Notes: generated from the sequence alone by a model not told the origin. A DNA stretch of 64,000 nt from Aquamicrobium lusatiense (GCF_014201615.1 NZ_JACHEU010000002.1:124001-188000); one strand, 5' to 3'; shown: positions 17,929-27,659, counted from the stretch's first letter. Translations and numbers: made by a program.

Positions 17929-18639
17929 ATGAACAAAGCCGTTGCATCTTCGGAAGCCGACACGCTGAAAGGCCGCCTCACCTCGCGCGGGGAACTGACC
18001 GGTTTCCTCATGAATGCCGCCGCCAATACCGGCGCTGACAGCTACATGCTTGTAGCGATTTCCCATGGCGAAGCGCGCAATCAGGCCCGCATCGTCGCCT
18101 CGAACTGGAAATTCGACGTCATCGAACTGATCGGCCGGCAGCTTATTGCCACGCTGGCGCAGGGACCATGGACCGCAACGCCCGGAATGCGCCCTTCGGC
18201 CCTGATTTCTGCCGCGGCGCCCGGAACCGGCGCATTGATCAACGGCGAAGAGGCAAAGCTGCTCACCGTTCTCGGCCATGCGGAAATCTATTCGCTGACC
18301 CTCAATGTGGGCAGCCAGCGCCTTTTCATCCTGTTTTCCTCCGAGCAGCCGGGGCAGATCGATCTGGCCGCGCTGGCGCGCACCCAGATGGAATGCTGCT
18401 ATGCACTGTCGCGCGCGGCCCATCTCGTGACCGGCGACACGGCACAGGACCCTCTCTCCGACCGCGAGCGGGAATGCCTGTTCTGGGTTTCGGAAGGCAA
18501 GACGACGGATGAAGTCGCAGTTATTCTTGGCGTGTCGTCCAACACGGTCAACAGCTACATCACCCACGCAATTCAGAAATTCTCGGCCAGCAACCGGGCG
18601 ATGGCGATCGCAACCGCGATCAGGAGCGGCATCATTTGA
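17929..18639 (+). CDS. visN: LuxR-family flagellar master regulator VisN
   Basis: A 236-residue protein with an N-terminal ligand-binding-like domain and a C-terminal LuxR helix-turn-helix (LSDRERECLFWVSEGKTTDE then SSNTVNSYITHAIQKF, about 170-236). In Sinorhizobium VisN and VisR work together as the class I master activator of motility and induce rem. ATG at 17929 gives the expected size; a longer open frame upstream has no similarity. visR follows with a 4-bp overlap, and the flagellar genes begin immediately after. Confidence 0.85.
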   Translation: MNKAVASSEADTLKGRLTSRGELTGFLMNAAANTGADSYMLVAISHGEARNQARIVASNWKFDVIELIGRQLIATLAQGPWTATPGMRPSALISAAAPGTGALINGEEAKLLTVLGHAEIYSLTLNVGSQRLFILFSSEQPGQIDLAALARTQMECCYALSRAAHLVTGDTAQDPLSDRERECLFWVSEGKTTDEVAVILGVSSNTVNSYITHAIQKFSASNRAMAIATAIRSGII

Positions 18640-19397
18640 TCCACGCAGCCCTTACACCGATCGACGCAACCCCTGTTAACGACCAGCCCGGGCGTCAGGC
18701 AATCGTCTGGCCGCAGGGTGGCGAGCATGCGCTGACGATTTCCGATGCCGTGCGGCGCTGCCGATGGATGGCACAGGAGATCAACGCCACCTCATTCGCG
18801 GTCTTTCTCGCCCCGCTCATGCAGGAGCGGGCAAAGCTGGTTCCCTGCCTCGATTCCGATCATCCGGGCGCCGGTTTCGCGAAGAGCGTAACCGGCAATA
18901 TCGAGCATCTGGTGCGCCATGTCCGCACCTCGACGGAGCCCTTGTGGTGGAGCGAAGGACCGCAAAGCCCGGCCGCGGAACGTCTCGGCGCGCTTTGCTG
19001 GGTTACGCAGATCGAACCGATCATAGCCGGCACCTCCGGCATTGCCTTCCCCGTCCACGCCGAGCGGAACCAGTGTGGGCTGGTGGTGTTTGCCGGCCCC
19101 TGCACGAATATCGATCAGAACCTGCTGTTCGAAGTTCACAGCAAATGCTTTTCGCTGTTTTCGGAAGTCACCCGCCTGCGCCCCGCTTCCGCCAGCCTGA
19201 CCCGGGCAATGACACGCCGCGAGCTGGAATGCCTGAAGCTCACCGCCAACGGCTATACGAGCGAGGAAATCGCCCGCATTCTCAAGCTTTCGGTGCACAC
19301 CACCAATCAGTATCTCACGCAGTCGGCGCAGAAGCTGAATGCCGTCAGCCGCACGCAGGCAGTGGCCAAGGCCCTCAGGCTCGGCCTTATCGAATAG
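18636..19397 (+). CDS. visR: LuxR-family flagellar master regulator VisR
   Basis: A 253-residue partner of VisN. The C-terminal LuxR DNA-binding domain is clear (MTRRELECLKLTANGYTSEE, then SVHTTNQYLTQSAQKL), and the N-terminal 180 residues form an autoinducer-binding-like domain (QEINATSFAVFLAPL). It appears to start at TTG 18636, whose bases overlap the visN stop (TTGA). Its 3' end overlaps by 11 bp the end of the convergent small gene at 19387-19842. The pairing with visN and position at the head of the cluster make the assignment secure. Confidence 0.85.
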   Translation: MIHAALTPIDATPVNDQPGRQAIVWPQGGEHALTISDAVRRCRWMAQEINATSFAVFLAPLMQERAKLVPCLDSDHPGAGFAKSVTGNIEHLVRHVRTSTEPLWWSEGPQSPAAERLGALCWVTQIEPIIAGTSGIAFPVHAERNQCGLVVFAGPCTNIDQNLLFEVHSKCFSLFSEVTRLRPASASLTRAMTRRELECLKLTANGYTSEEIARILKLSVHTTNQYLTQSAQKLNAVSRTQAVAKALRLGLIE

Positions 19398-19842
19398 ATC
19401 GGCCTTCTTCTGCATCGAGCGCAAGCGCGGGTCTGATACGCGCCTGCTCCACCGCCTTGCGCAGCATTTCCGTGTTGATCTGCGGATCCTCCGCCGCTGT
19501 CTCGAACGCGACGTAGTTGACCACTACGGAAGCGTGGTTTTCTTCAAGCGTGAGCTGGAAATACACGGTCACCCCGGCCGGCCTGAGCTCCAGATCGAGC
19601 ACGATGCGCGGACTGCCGCCCCAGTCGACAAAGGCCTCGCCGCCGTGGCCGAGCCTGAGCGTTCCGGGCATGAAGTAGAGTTCGGCAGCCGAATCCACGA
19701 GATCGGAGACGCAGCCAAACTGTTCCAGCCGGATAAAGGCGATGTAGTCGGCGACATCAACGAGGCGCAGTTCGCCGACGACCTGCTGGATCGCTCTGGC
19801 GACGATGCTTTCGCGGGTTTCTGCGTGCGGCTGCCTGATCAT
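19387..19842 (-). CDS. Conserved flagellar-cluster protein of unknown function
   Basis: A 151-residue soluble protein (begins MIRQPHAETRESIVARAIQQ). It has no signal peptide or membrane segment and a predicted alpha/beta make-up with an acidic C-terminus. I do not recognise a domain. Its ATG overlaps the flhB stop by 4 bp, so it is the last gene of the motA-fliM-fliN-fliG-flhB operon. A hypothetical gene sits in the same place between visR and flhB in Sinorhizobium (from memory), which suggests a conserved flagellar or regulatory role. Confidence 0.75.
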   Translation of the reverse strand: MIRQPHAETRESIVARAIQQVVGELRLVDVADYIAFIRLEQFGCVSDLVDSAAELYFMPGTLRLGHGGEAFVDWGGSPRIVLDLELRPAGVTVYFQLTLEENHASVVVNYVAFETAAEDPQINTEMLRKAVEQARIRPALALDAEEGRSIR

Positions 19843-20921
19843 GTCACCTGCCGGGGTCTGGCCTTGTTGGAATAGACGATCCGCACCAGTTCGGCGACGG
19901 CCTGATAGAATTGCTGCGGGATCACGCTATCCACTGAAACTTGCTTGTACATGGAGCGGGCGAGCGCAACGTCCTCAAACACGGGAATACCGTTGGCTTC
20001 GGCCAGTTCGCGGATCTTCAGCGCAACCAGATCCTGCCCCTTGGCCAGAACCAGAGGAGCGGAATCCTCCTCGCGCACATATTTCAGCGCAATGGCGTAG
20101 TGGGTCGGGTTGGCGATGATCAGCGTGGCGCGCGGCACGGCCGCCATCATGCGCCGCCGCGCCCGGTCGCGCGCCACCGAGCGGATGCGCGACTTCACGA
20201 TCGGATCGCCTTCGGACTGCTTCAGTTCGTCCTTGACCTCCTGACGCGTCATGCGCAGATCCTGCTTCCAGTGGAAGCGCTGCCAGATGAAGTCGGCGGC
20301 AGCGATCGCCCCCATCACGAAAACGATGGCGATCAGAATATCGACGGCAAAGCCGCGGATCACCGAGGCGAACTCGACAGGATTGGTGAGCATGCCGGAC
20401 AAGATCCGGCTGACGCTGTCGGAGAGCACGATCACAAGAACCAGAATGGCAAAGCCCACCTTGGCGACCGACTTGAGGAACTCCACGAAGCCCTGCACGC
20501 CGAACATCCGCTTCCAGCCCTGCACGAGCGAAATGCGCGAGGCTTGCGGCCGGATACGCTCGCCCACGAAGCGCGGCATGTTCTGGCCGACGGAAGCGAC
20601 GATGCCCGCCACGACAAGCAGCACCAGAAGTGCGGCCACCGCACGGCCGATTTCCATCATCACGGAGCGATAGAGCTCGATGACATCCGTTTCCGTGGCC
20701 AGCGGCCAGGCATCCGGCTTTTCCAGAAACATGGACAGGAACATGCCCAGTTCCATCGCCGCATCGCGCGCATAGAACACGGTAAAGGCAAGGATCGCGA
20801 CAAAGGATGCGAAGATCGCCGTTTCCTTTGAGTGGGGCAGCTTGCCCTTTTCGATGGTGTCGCGGATCTTCTTTTCGGTCGCTTCCTCGGTTTTGGAATC
20901 CTTGTCGACGCCCTCGGCCAT
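19839..20921 (-). CDS. flhB: Flagellar export-gate protein FlhB
   Basis: A 360-residue inner-membrane component of the flagellar type III export gate. It has the N-terminal amphipathic start (MAEGVDKDSKTEEATEKKIR), four membrane segments, and the cytoplasmic autocleavage site N-P-T-H in ANPTHYAIALKY near residue 273. Cleavage there switches export from rod/hook to filament substrates. It follows fliG by 11 bp and is coupled to the small gene at 19387. Confidence 0.96.
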   Translation of the reverse strand: MAEGVDKDSKTEEATEKKIRDTIEKGKLPHSKETAIFASFVAILAFTVFYARDAAMELGMFLSMFLEKPDAWPLATETDVIELYRSVMMEIGRAVAALLVLLVVAGIVASVGQNMPRFVGERIRPQASRISLVQGWKRMFGVQGFVEFLKSVAKVGFAILVLVIVLSDSVSRILSGMLTNPVEFASVIRGFAVDILIAIVFVMGAIAAADFIWQRFHWKQDLRMTRQEVKDELKQSEGDPIVKSRIRSVARDRARRRMMAAVPRATLIIANPTHYAIALKYVREEDSAPLVLAKGQDLVALKIRELAEANGIPVFEDVALARSMYKQVSVDSVIPQQFYQAVAELVRIVYSNKARPRQVT

Positions 20922-20932
20922 GGTTCAGCCAG

Positions 20933-21949
20933 TCATGTCTCTTCGCCGGGGATCTGTGCTGCCGGAAGCTCGAAAGCCCCTTCGCGGGACAGACGCACCG
21001 TGGCCGAAGCAATCGTCTTGCGCGCCTGCATGATGTCGGCCAGCGGGATCCCTTCTGAACCCATTGAAAGCTCGGATTCGATCATGCGCCGGGTGCGTGC
21101 GCCGATCGACGAAAGAACCGCCTCGGTCAGCTCTTCCGGCGCGCCGCGCAGAGCCAGCGTCACCACGTCGCTCGACAATCCGTCGAAAACCAGAACCCGC
21201 GCCTTCTGGGTGAGCAGGTGCATGTCATCGAATGAGAACACTCGTGCCTTCACGCCCGCGAGATCGGGCGTGCCTGCCGCTTCCAGATCCTGGATCACCT
21301 CGTCGAGCTGGGCTTTGTCCATCTCGTTGAGCACGCTGGCAAGCCGTGCCTGCCCGGTCGACGTGTCCTTGCCGGACATGCCGTCGAGCAGCCGGGCGCG
21401 TATCTGGTTCTCTACGATCCGCATCGCCGCCTGCGGGGCGCTGGCCATGGTGACCATGCGCTTCATGATCTCCGAGCGCAGCGGCTTTTCCAGTGTCAGC
21501 AGAACCTGCGCGGCGAGCGGCGACGACAATCGCGACAGCACCAGAGCGCCCGTCTGTGGATGTTCGCCCGCAAGGAAGGCGCCGATGCGCGCGGCATCGA
21601 GTTTCTCCACCTGTGGCCAGACCGGCAGAGGTCCGGCAGGCTTGTTCTCCTGCCTGCCTTCCATGATGGCGCTCACCTCTTCGGGCGACAGCGTCTCGTT
21701 GAGCAGCGTGTCCATCTGGTCGCCCGAGTCGAGCAGGCCGGCCCCTTCGGTGAATTCCGCCTCGAACTCGGCCACGATTTTTTCGAGGTCGGCCTGCGGG
21801 ATGGTGCGCAGAAGGCGCGCTGCATCGATCAGCGACTTCAGCTCTTCCTGCTTGAAGAATTTCAGCAGTTTTCCGGCGGCAGGCTTGCCCATGGCGACGA
21901 GTATGGCCGCCGCCTTCTGGGGCCGGGTCAGCGTCAGCGACATCGTCAT
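20933..21949 (-). CDS. fliG: Flagellar motor switch protein FliG
   Basis: A 338-residue rotor protein. The N-domain (RPQKAAAILVAMGKPAAGKL) binds FliF, the middle domain binds FliM, and the C-terminal domain (about 230-330) carries the charged helix that faces MotA (VLSSIGARTRRMIESEL). It is the third rotor gene in the minus-strand operon, between fliN (46 bp upstream) and flhB (11 bp downstream). Nothing unusual was seen in it. Confidence 0.95.
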   Translation of the reverse strand: MTMSLTLTRPQKAAAILVAMGKPAAGKLLKFFKQEELKSLIDAARLLRTIPQADLEKIVAEFEAEFTEGAGLLDSGDQMDTLLNETLSPEEVSAIMEGRQENKPAGPLPVWPQVEKLDAARIGAFLAGEHPQTGALVLSRLSSPLAAQVLLTLEKPLRSEIMKRMVTMASAPQAAMRIVENQIRARLLDGMSGKDTSTGQARLASVLNEMDKAQLDEVIQDLEAAGTPDLAGVKARVFSFDDMHLLTQKARVLVFDGLSSDVVTLALRGAPEELTEAVLSSIGARTRRMIESELSMGSEGIPLADIMQARKTIASATVRLSREGAFELPAAQIPGEET

Positions 21950-21995
21950 GCGGTCCCTTCCTGCCTGCTATCGGCGCGATGCCCCATGCCCGTCC

Positions 21996-22394
21996 TCACG
22001 AGCCCTTTGTGGTGACGATTTCGGTCAGGCGGATGGCGAAACGCGAGGAGTCGTTTTCCAGAACGGTGATCTCACCACGTGCGATGCGGCGACCGTTGAC
22101 CACCAGATCGATCGGCTCACCGATGCGTCGGTCCAGGGCCACCGTGGAACCCTTCTGCAGCGTCATCAGCTCGGACACGGACATTTCGGTGCTGCCAAGC
22201 ACGATCTGCACCTCCACCGGAATGTCCATGATGACACTGCTGGCAGCAGCGGCCGTGGAAGAGGCCGCCTGCGGTTCCTGCTCCTCCTGCTGAAGCACGC
22301 CGCGCAGTTCCTCGATGGCGCGGTCGAGCTGCTCGTCCTGACCGGGATTCTGGCCGTGGTTCAGGGCTTCTGCATTGGCCTTCGTCATACTCAT
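21996..22394 (-). CDS. fliN: Flagellar motor switch protein FliN
   Basis: A 132-residue C-ring protein. After an acidic, glutamine-rich linker (about 1-50), the SpoA domain has [20 protein letters not shown] and the FAIRLTEIV end. ATG at 22394 ([11 protein letters not shown]) has AGGAG close upstream; the longer open frame overlaps fliM and is not needed. It lies 22 bp after fliM and 46 bp before fliG. Confidence 0.94.
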   Translation of the reverse strand: MSMTKANAEALNHGQNPGQDEQLDRAIEELRGVLQQEEQEPQAASSTAAAASSVIMDIPVEVQIVLGSTEMSVSELMTLQKGSTVALDRRIGEPIDLVVNGRRIARGEITVLENDSSRFAIRLTEIVTTKGS

Positions 22395-22416
22395 AGTCTC
22401 CTGCTGCCCGCGCGGA

Positions 22417-23340
22417 TCACTCCTGCACGAGCCCATCCATGAAATCCTGCGCCTCGTCGTGAGGCCGCTTGATGCGCACCGTGTAATTGTTCCCGAGCTT
22501 GCCGAACTCGCATACGAACAGGGTGCGGTCGCGGGTGGCGAGGCGGGCCTGCGTCTGCGCCATATCGCCAAGCTCGATGACATCGCCGACACGCCATCCC
22601 GCAAGCTGGCCGAGCGTCAGGCGCGCCAGAGGCATCGTCGCCTCCAGCGAAATGGTCGAGCGCTTCACCTCCTCGGAGAAATGCGCCTGCCAGCGCGAAT
22701 TGTCTTCCGCATCGACCTCGGCCGGGTTGCGCGACAACAGCACGCGCTGCGGAATGGTGATGACAACCGTGCCCCGCTCCGCCGGTGTCGACAACGCAAA
22801 CACGATGCGTACGGCCGGCCCGTCGCGCAGCACCCGCCGGCTCGCTTCCAGCCCCGTCACGGCGCGCGGAACCGGCAGCTTCAGTTCCAGCGAACGCCGT
22901 CCGGTGCCATTGAGAACCGTGGCCAGTTCCTGAAAAACCAGCGTCGCCACGTCGATTTCGACCGGGGAAAAATCCCTGTCGATCGTCGCCACCGGCTGCT
23001 CGGGATCGCCGCCGAACAGGGTGCAGACCAGAACCGAAACAGCCACCGCATCCATCACCATGGTCATGGCATCGGAGGAAATCGTCGATGCCACGGTCGT
23101 CATGGCATAGCAGGAGCCTGATACCGCCCGCGCTTCCGCCACCCGCGCCACTTCTACCGATTGCAGGTCGACCGTCACCGGCGCGCCGATTTCCTCGGCC
23201 AGCCGCTTCATGACGAAGGGCAGCGCGCGCTCGGCCATCGAGCGGCCTGCGCCGATGACCTGCCCGGCGTCGCCGCTGTCGCCGAGCAGCCGCTCAAGGA
23301 TCAGCGAACGGGTGCCGGCCGGGCTTGCCGGACTGCTCAT
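22417..23340 (-). CDS. fliM: Flagellar motor switch protein FliM
   Basis: A 307-residue protein of the divergent rhizobial FliM type. The middle CheC-like domain is followed by a SpoA domain near the end ([20 protein letters not shown], then [13 protein letters not shown]). It binds CheY-P and sets rotation speed in these bacteria. ATG at 23340 ([13 protein letters not shown]) lies 28 bp after motA; an upstream in-frame start would overlap motA. It is in the motA-fliM-fliN-fliG-flhB operon. Confidence 0.88.
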   Translation of the reverse strand: MSSPASPAGTRSLILERLLGDSGDAGQVIGAGRSMAERALPFVMKRLAEEIGAPVTVDLQSVEVARVAEARAVSGSCYAMTTVASTISSDAMTMVMDAVAVSVLVCTLFGGDPEQPVATIDRDFSPVEIDVATLVFQELATVLNGTGRRSLELKLPVPRAVTGLEASRRVLRDGPAVRIVFALSTPAERGTVVITIPQRVLLSRNPAEVDAEDNSRWQAHFSEEVKRSTISLEATMPLARLTLGQLAGWRVGDVIELGDMAQTQARLATRDRTLFVCEFGKLGNNYTVRIKRPHDEAQDFMDGLVQE

Positions 23341-23368
23341 GATGCCGTCTCGCTCGGAAAGCTGTTCA

Positions 23369-24244
23369 TCAGGCTGCCTTCTTCTCGGCAATGACAGCAT
23401 TCATGGTGCTCTGCTCCACCGCATCGATGGAGGGACGGTCGTAGGAAGAAATCGTCTTGCGGCCGAACTCGATCGCCACCTGCGGCAGCGAGCCGTTCAT
23501 GTAGGCCAGAAGCGTCTGCTTGACGATGATGTAGAGGCGGTTCTGCTTCTCGCGCACGACCTTGATCTTGGAGGCCACGGGGCCGACCACGGCATAGGAG
23601 AGGAAGATGCCGAGGAAGGTTCCCACCAGCGCCGCGCCGATCAGCCCGCCCAGAATCTCGGGCGACTGGTCGAGCGCGCCCATCGCCTTCACCACGCCCA
23701 GAACGGCCGCGACGATGCCCAGCGCCGGCAGCGCATCGCCCACCGCCACCATGGAGTGATAGGCCTTGAGCTTGTCGGCGCGGATCGTCTGGATTTCCTC
23801 GTCCATCAGCGCTTCGATTTCGTAGGAGCGCGCATTGCCGATGATGATGATGCGGCAGTAGTCGCAGATGAAGTTGGTGAGATCCTTGTTCTTCAGAACG
23901 GTGGGAAATGCCTGGAAGATCGCCGATTCTTCCGGGTTGTCGATATGAGCCTCGACCTCGCTGCGCGACTTCGAGCGCAGCTCGCGCATCAGGCTGTGCA
24001 GAACGCCCAGCGTCTCCAGATATTCGCGCTCGCTCGGCACCGACTGCCGGATGGCTTCCATGATGGCGCGGCCGGTGTCCTTGACCGTCTTCATGGGATT
24101 GGCGACGAGAAACGCACCGAGCGCAGCACCGCCGATGATGACCAGCTCCCACGGCTGCATGAGCACATGGAGATGACCGCCCATGGCCATGAAGCCGCCC
24201 AGAACGCAGCCGAGCGTGACCACAAATCCGATCAGAATGCCCAC
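23369..24244 (-). CDS. motA: Flagellar motor stator protein MotA
   Basis: A 291-residue proton-channel subunit with four membrane helices. The start [22 protein letters not shown] is the first helix, and the conserved [17 protein letters not shown] and [14 protein letters not shown] segments form helices 3-4 around the cytoplasmic loop that contacts FliG. It is the first gene of the minus-strand operon. Its partner MotB is encoded 15 kb away at 39256. The start lies 17 bp from an imperfect 14-bp inverted repeat. Confidence 0.95.
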   Translation of the reverse strand: MGILIGFVVTLGCVLGGFMAMGGHLHVLMQPWELVIIGGAALGAFLVANPMKTVKDTGRAIMEAIRQSVPSEREYLETLGVLHSLMRELRSKSRSEVEAHIDNPEESAIFQAFPTVLKNKDLTNFICDYCRIIIIGNARSYEIEALMDEEIQTIRADKLKAYHSMVAVGDALPALGIVAAVLGVVKAMGALDQSPEILGGLIGAALVGTFLGIFLSYAVVGPVASKIKVVREKQNRLYIIVKQTLLAYMNGSLPQVAIEFGRKTISSYDRPSIDAVEQSTMNAVIAEKKAA

Positions 24245-24261
24245 GGTTCGTCCTTCCGCTT

Positions 24262-24303
24262 CTCACATCAGGCACACTGATTAGCGCGCGTGCCTTGTGT
24301 GAG
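24262..24303. promoter_or_regulatory. Imperfect 14-bp inverted repeat between divergent flagellar operons
   Basis: Arm 1 CTCACATCAGGCAC (24262-24275) and arm 2 GTGCCTTGTGTGAG (24290-24303) pair at 12 of 14 positions with a 14-nt spacer. It lies in the 169-bp region between motA and the DUF1217/flgF operon, so it could serve both. The dyad form would suit a dimeric activator such as VisNR. Its closeness to motA means it could instead form a hairpin in the motA leader. Confidence 0.45.
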
Positions 24304-24413
24304 GCTTGAATCCGTGACGCACGGGCTGTCAGACCGGCGAAAAAGCCGATTCAGCTTCGCGCAAGGAAGTGCGCCTACTCTTCATGCCATGCAGCTTCGG
24401 CCGGAGGCATGTC

Positions 24414-25529
24414 GTGTTGAGCACTTTCGTCAGTTACAAGCTGATTGCGCGGGACATCCCGAAGGCGATCGACCGCATCGAGCGTCAGCCGACGGTCGAC
24501 CGCGAAACGAAATATTATCTTGAAAACATCGGCAAGGTCAGCTCGATCGACGAGTTCGTGAAGGACGACCGGCTGTTCAAATATGCCATGAAGGCGTTCG
24601 GTCTTCAGGACATGAGCTACGCCCGCGCCTTCATGGTCAAGGCGCTGAAGGAAGGCGTCACCGATCCCGACAGCTTCGCCAACAAGCTGACCGACAAGCG
24701 CTACGCAGAATTCGTCTCGACCTTCAACTTCGCCAAGCACGGCGATGCAGCGATGATCTACAACAAGGCGCAGCAGGCAACGACCGGTAACTATGCCATT
24801 CAGGCCAGCATCGACAGCGTCGATCCGGAGATCGTCCAGGCCGAGACCGACTACTACATGAGCAAGATCGCGGACGTGAAGTCGATCGATGATCTCTTCG
24901 CCGATGCAAGGCTTTATGACTATGCCCTGCGCGCCTATGCGCTCGATCCCGAAACCGAGAGCCCGGAAACCATCCGCAAGGTGCTGGAAGGCGGCGCGTC
25001 CGATCCGGCGAGCTTTGCCAACACCATGGAAGACAAGCGTTACGCTGCCCTTGCCAGCGCGTTCGATTTCGCCGGCTTGGGTGAAAAGGCCACCACATGG
25101 GTGCCAACGCAGGAGAATGTCGTCGACAAATATCTGCGCCAGACGCTGGAGGAAGACGCCGGCAACAGCAATGAGGGCGTGCGGCTGGCGCTCTATTTCC
25201 AGCGCAAGGCCGGCGACATCACCGACTGGTATCAGGTGCTGGCCGACAAGGCGCTGGCAAGCGTGGTGCGCACGGCTTTCGGCCTGCCGGAATCCTTCGC
25301 CAAGGCCGATATCGATCGGCAGGTGAAGCTGTTCGAGTCCAGAATGAACATCGAGGACTTCGCCAACCCGGCCAAGCTGGAGAAGTTCCTCACCCGCTTC
25401 ACCAGCCTGCACGACGCCGCCAACCCCTCCACCGCGGTCAGTGCCGCCAGCATCCTGTTCGCCCAGCCGGCGACCATCGGCGTCTCGACCGACCTGCTGA
25501 TGGCGATGCAACAGCTGAAGTCGAGATAG
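24414..25529 (+). CDS. DUF1217-domain flagellar-cluster protein with three repeats
   Basis: A 371-residue soluble protein. It contains three copies of a helical unit of about 113 residues beginning near residues 34 (YYLENIGKVSSIDEF), 147 (YYMSKIADVKSIDDL) and 261 (YFQRKAGDITDWYQV). Units one and two each contain FA-N-x-x-x-DKRYA. Family DUF1217 is found in alphaproteobacterial flagellar clusters; no function is established that I know. The start is GTG at 24414, 6 nt after GGAGG, or possibly TTG three bases later. It is the first gene of the operon that continues with flgF, 6 bp downstream. Confidence 0.82.
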   Translation: MLSTFVSYKLIARDIPKAIDRIERQPTVDRETKYYLENIGKVSSIDEFVKDDRLFKYAMKAFGLQDMSYARAFMVKALKEGVTDPDSFANKLTDKRYAEFVSTFNFAKHGDAAMIYNKAQQATTGNYAIQASIDSVDPEIVQAETDYYMSKIADVKSIDDLFADARLYDYALRAYALDPETESPETIRKVLEGGASDPASFANTMEDKRYAALASAFDFAGLGEKATTWVPTQENVVDKYLRQTLEEDAGNSNEGVRLALYFQRKAGDITDWYQVLADKALASVVRTAFGLPESFAKADIDRQVKLFESRMNIEDFANPAKLEKFLTRFTSLHDAANPSTAVSAASILFAQPATIGVSTDLLMAMQQLKSR

Positions 25530-25535
25530 AACGCC

Positions 25536-26258
25536 ATGCAGGACAGCCTCTATGTCGCCCTTTCCTCGCAGGTTGCGCTGGAGCGGCGGCTCAACACCAT
25601 CGCCGACAATGTCGCCAATGCCTCCACCGTCGGCTTCCGCGCCAGCGGGGTGAAGTTCGAGGATGTCGTTTCCGGCACCGGTCCCCGGTCTGTCTCCTTT
25701 GCATCCTCCGGCACCACCTTCATGTCCACGTCCAATGGCAGCAAGGTGGAGACCGGCAATCCGCTGGATTTCGCCATTCAGGGCGATGCCTGGTTCGGCA
25801 TCGCAACGCCGGCCGGCACGGTGATGACCCGCGACGGACGCTTCACCCTTGCCAATTCCGGTGCGCTGGTCACGGTGGAAGGCCATCCGGTGCTCGATGC
25901 CGGTGGCGCGCCCATCCAGCTCGATCCCAACGATGGGCCGCCCGAAGCCGGTGCCGACGGCACCCTCACGCAGGATGGACGCCTCGTGGCAGCGCTTGGC
26001 CTGTTTGCCTTCGAGCCGGGGGCCGATTTCCAGCGTGTCGGAAATTCCGGCATCCTCGCACATACTGCACCGCAGCCCATCGTCGACAGACAGGATGTGG
26101 GCGTGGCGCAGGGCTTCGTGGAACAGTCGAACGTCAACCCCATGCTGGAAATGATGCGTCTCATTCAGGTGCAGCGCGCCTTTGAGAACATGTCGGCCAT
26201 GATCCGCGAGGCGGGCAGTTCCGTCGACGAGGCGATCAAGGCCCTCGGTCCCAAGTAG
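25536..26258 (+). CDS. flgF: Flagellar proximal-rod protein FlgF
   Basis: A 240-residue rod protein. The N-terminal flagellar rod motif (LERRLNTIADNVANASTVGF) and the C-terminal motif (SNVNPMLEMMRLIQVQRAFE) bracket the central domain. It is exported by the flagellar type III system and polymerises in the proximal rod. It lies 6 bp after the DUF1217 gene and 12 bp before fliI, in the same operon, while its relative flgG is further along. Confidence 0.93.
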   Translation: MQDSLYVALSSQVALERRLNTIADNVANASTVGFRASGVKFEDVVSGTGPRSVSFASSGTTFMSTSNGSKVETGNPLDFAIQGDAWFGIATPAGTVMTRDGRFTLANSGALVTVEGHPVLDAGGAPIQLDPNDGPPEAGADGTLTQDGRLVAALGLFAFEPGADFQRVGNSGILAHTAPQPIVDRQDVGVAQGFVEQSNVNPMLEMMRLIQVQRAFENMSAMIREAGSSVDEAIKALGPK

Positions 26259-26270
26259 CGGCCACCGAAT

Positions 26271-27659
26271 ATGAGGCAGGACCATGCACTCGTCAGGCTT
26301 TCCGAACGTGGCCCCTCGCCCGTCAACAAGCTGGCATTGCTCGAACACATCTGGAAACGCTTTGAAGAGCCGTCGGAACTGATCCGCCATGGCGGGCGCA
26401 TCAGCGAGGTTTCCTCCACTCATTACAAGGTCGGCGGCCTGAGCGAACTGGCCCGGCTCGGCGATCTGGTGGAACATCGTGGCCGGAAAGGTGGTTCACT
26501 GGGCGAGGTCGTCCACATCGCGCGCGGCGAGGTGGTGGTGGCCCCCTTCGAGCGCAACGCGGATGCCGGCATCGGCGACGCAGTGTTCCGGCGCGGGCCG
26601 CTCGCCATCGTACCCGACCCGTCGTGGCGCGGACGCGCGATCGACGCTCTCGCCCGCCCCATCGATGCCGGCGCACCCCTGTTGCGCGGGTCCGAAGACG
26701 CCGGCGGCCCCGAACGCACTCCGGGTGCGATGGAGCGCCAGCGCGTCGGCACCGGCTTCCACACCGGCGTGCGCGTCATCGACATTTTCACCCCGCTCTG
26801 CTTCGGCCAGCGCCTCGGCGTTTTCGCCGGTTCCGGCGTCGGCAAGTCCACCCTGCTCGCCATGCTGGCCGGCGCGGATGCCTTCGACACCGTGGTCGTC
26901 GCCCTTATCGGCGAGCGCGGGCGCGAGGTGCGTGAATTCCTTGAGGACACGCTGGGCGCCACGAACATGGCCAAGACCGTGGCGGTCGTAGCCACCAGCG
27001 ACGAAAGCGCCATGATGCGCCGCCGCGCGCCGGACACGGCCATGCGCGTGGCCGAATATTTCCGCGATCGCGGCGACCGGGTGCTTCTGATTCTGGATTC
27101 GATCACCCGTTTCGCCCATGCCTTGCGTGAGGTTGCAACCGGCACCGGCGAGCCGCCCGTGGCGCGCGGCTATCCCGCCTCCGTGTTCACCGAACTGCCC
27201 CGGCTTCTGGAGCGCGCCGGTCCGGGCGCCGAGGGCGCAGGCTCCATCACCGCCATCATCTCGGTGCTGGTCGACGGTGACGATCACAACGACCCCATTG
27301 CCGATTCCGTGCGCGGCATTCTCGATGGCCATGTCGTGCTCGACCGCGCCATCGCCGAACAGGGCCGGCTGCCCTCCGTCGATCCGCTGGCCTCGATCTC
27401 GCGGCTTGCCGGACGGGCATGGACGCCCGAGCAGCGCGTGCTGGTGACGCAGCTGAAGGCGATGATCGCCCGCTTCGAGGACACCCGCGACATCCGCCTG
27501 CTGGGTGCCTATCAGGCCGGCGCCGATCCGGAACTGGACCTCGCCGTCACGCAGGTGCCGGTGATCTACGAGGCGCTGCGGCAATCGCCCTCCGATCCGG
27601 CCAGCGCCGATGCCTTCTCCGATCTGGCGCGCCATCTGAGAGGCAGCCATGCCCAGTGA
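26271..27659 (+). CDS. fliI: Flagellar export ATPase FliI
   Basis: A 462-residue ATPase of the F1-beta type. The Walker A motif is AGSGVGKST (186-194), followed by IGERGREVREF and the Walker B VLLILDSITRFAHALR. It energises protein export together with FliH and FliJ. It starts 12 bp after flgF, and its last 11 bp overlap the following unknown gene. No standard fliH lies next to it; a FliH-like gene is present 11 kb away at 38645. Confidence 0.95.
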   Translation: MRQDHALVRLSERGPSPVNKLALLEHIWKRFEEPSELIRHGGRISEVSSTHYKVGGLSELARLGDLVEHRGRKGGSLGEVVHIARGEVVVAPFERNADAGIGDAVFRRGPLAIVPDPSWRGRAIDALARPIDAGAPLLRGSEDAGGPERTPGAMERQRVGTGFHTGVRVIDIFTPLCFGQRLGVFAGSGVGKSTLLAMLAGADAFDTVVVALIGERGREVREFLEDTLGATNMAKTVAVVATSDESAMMRRRAPDTAMRVAEYFRDRGDRVLLILDSITRFAHALREVATGTGEPPVARGYPASVFTELPRLLERAGPGAEGAGSITAIISVLVDGDDHNDPIADSVRGILDGHVVLDRAIAEQGRLPSVDPLASISRLAGRAWTPEQRVLVTQLKAMIARFEDTRDIRLLGAYQAGADPELDLAVTQVPVIYEALRQSPSDPASADAFSDLARHLRGSHAQ

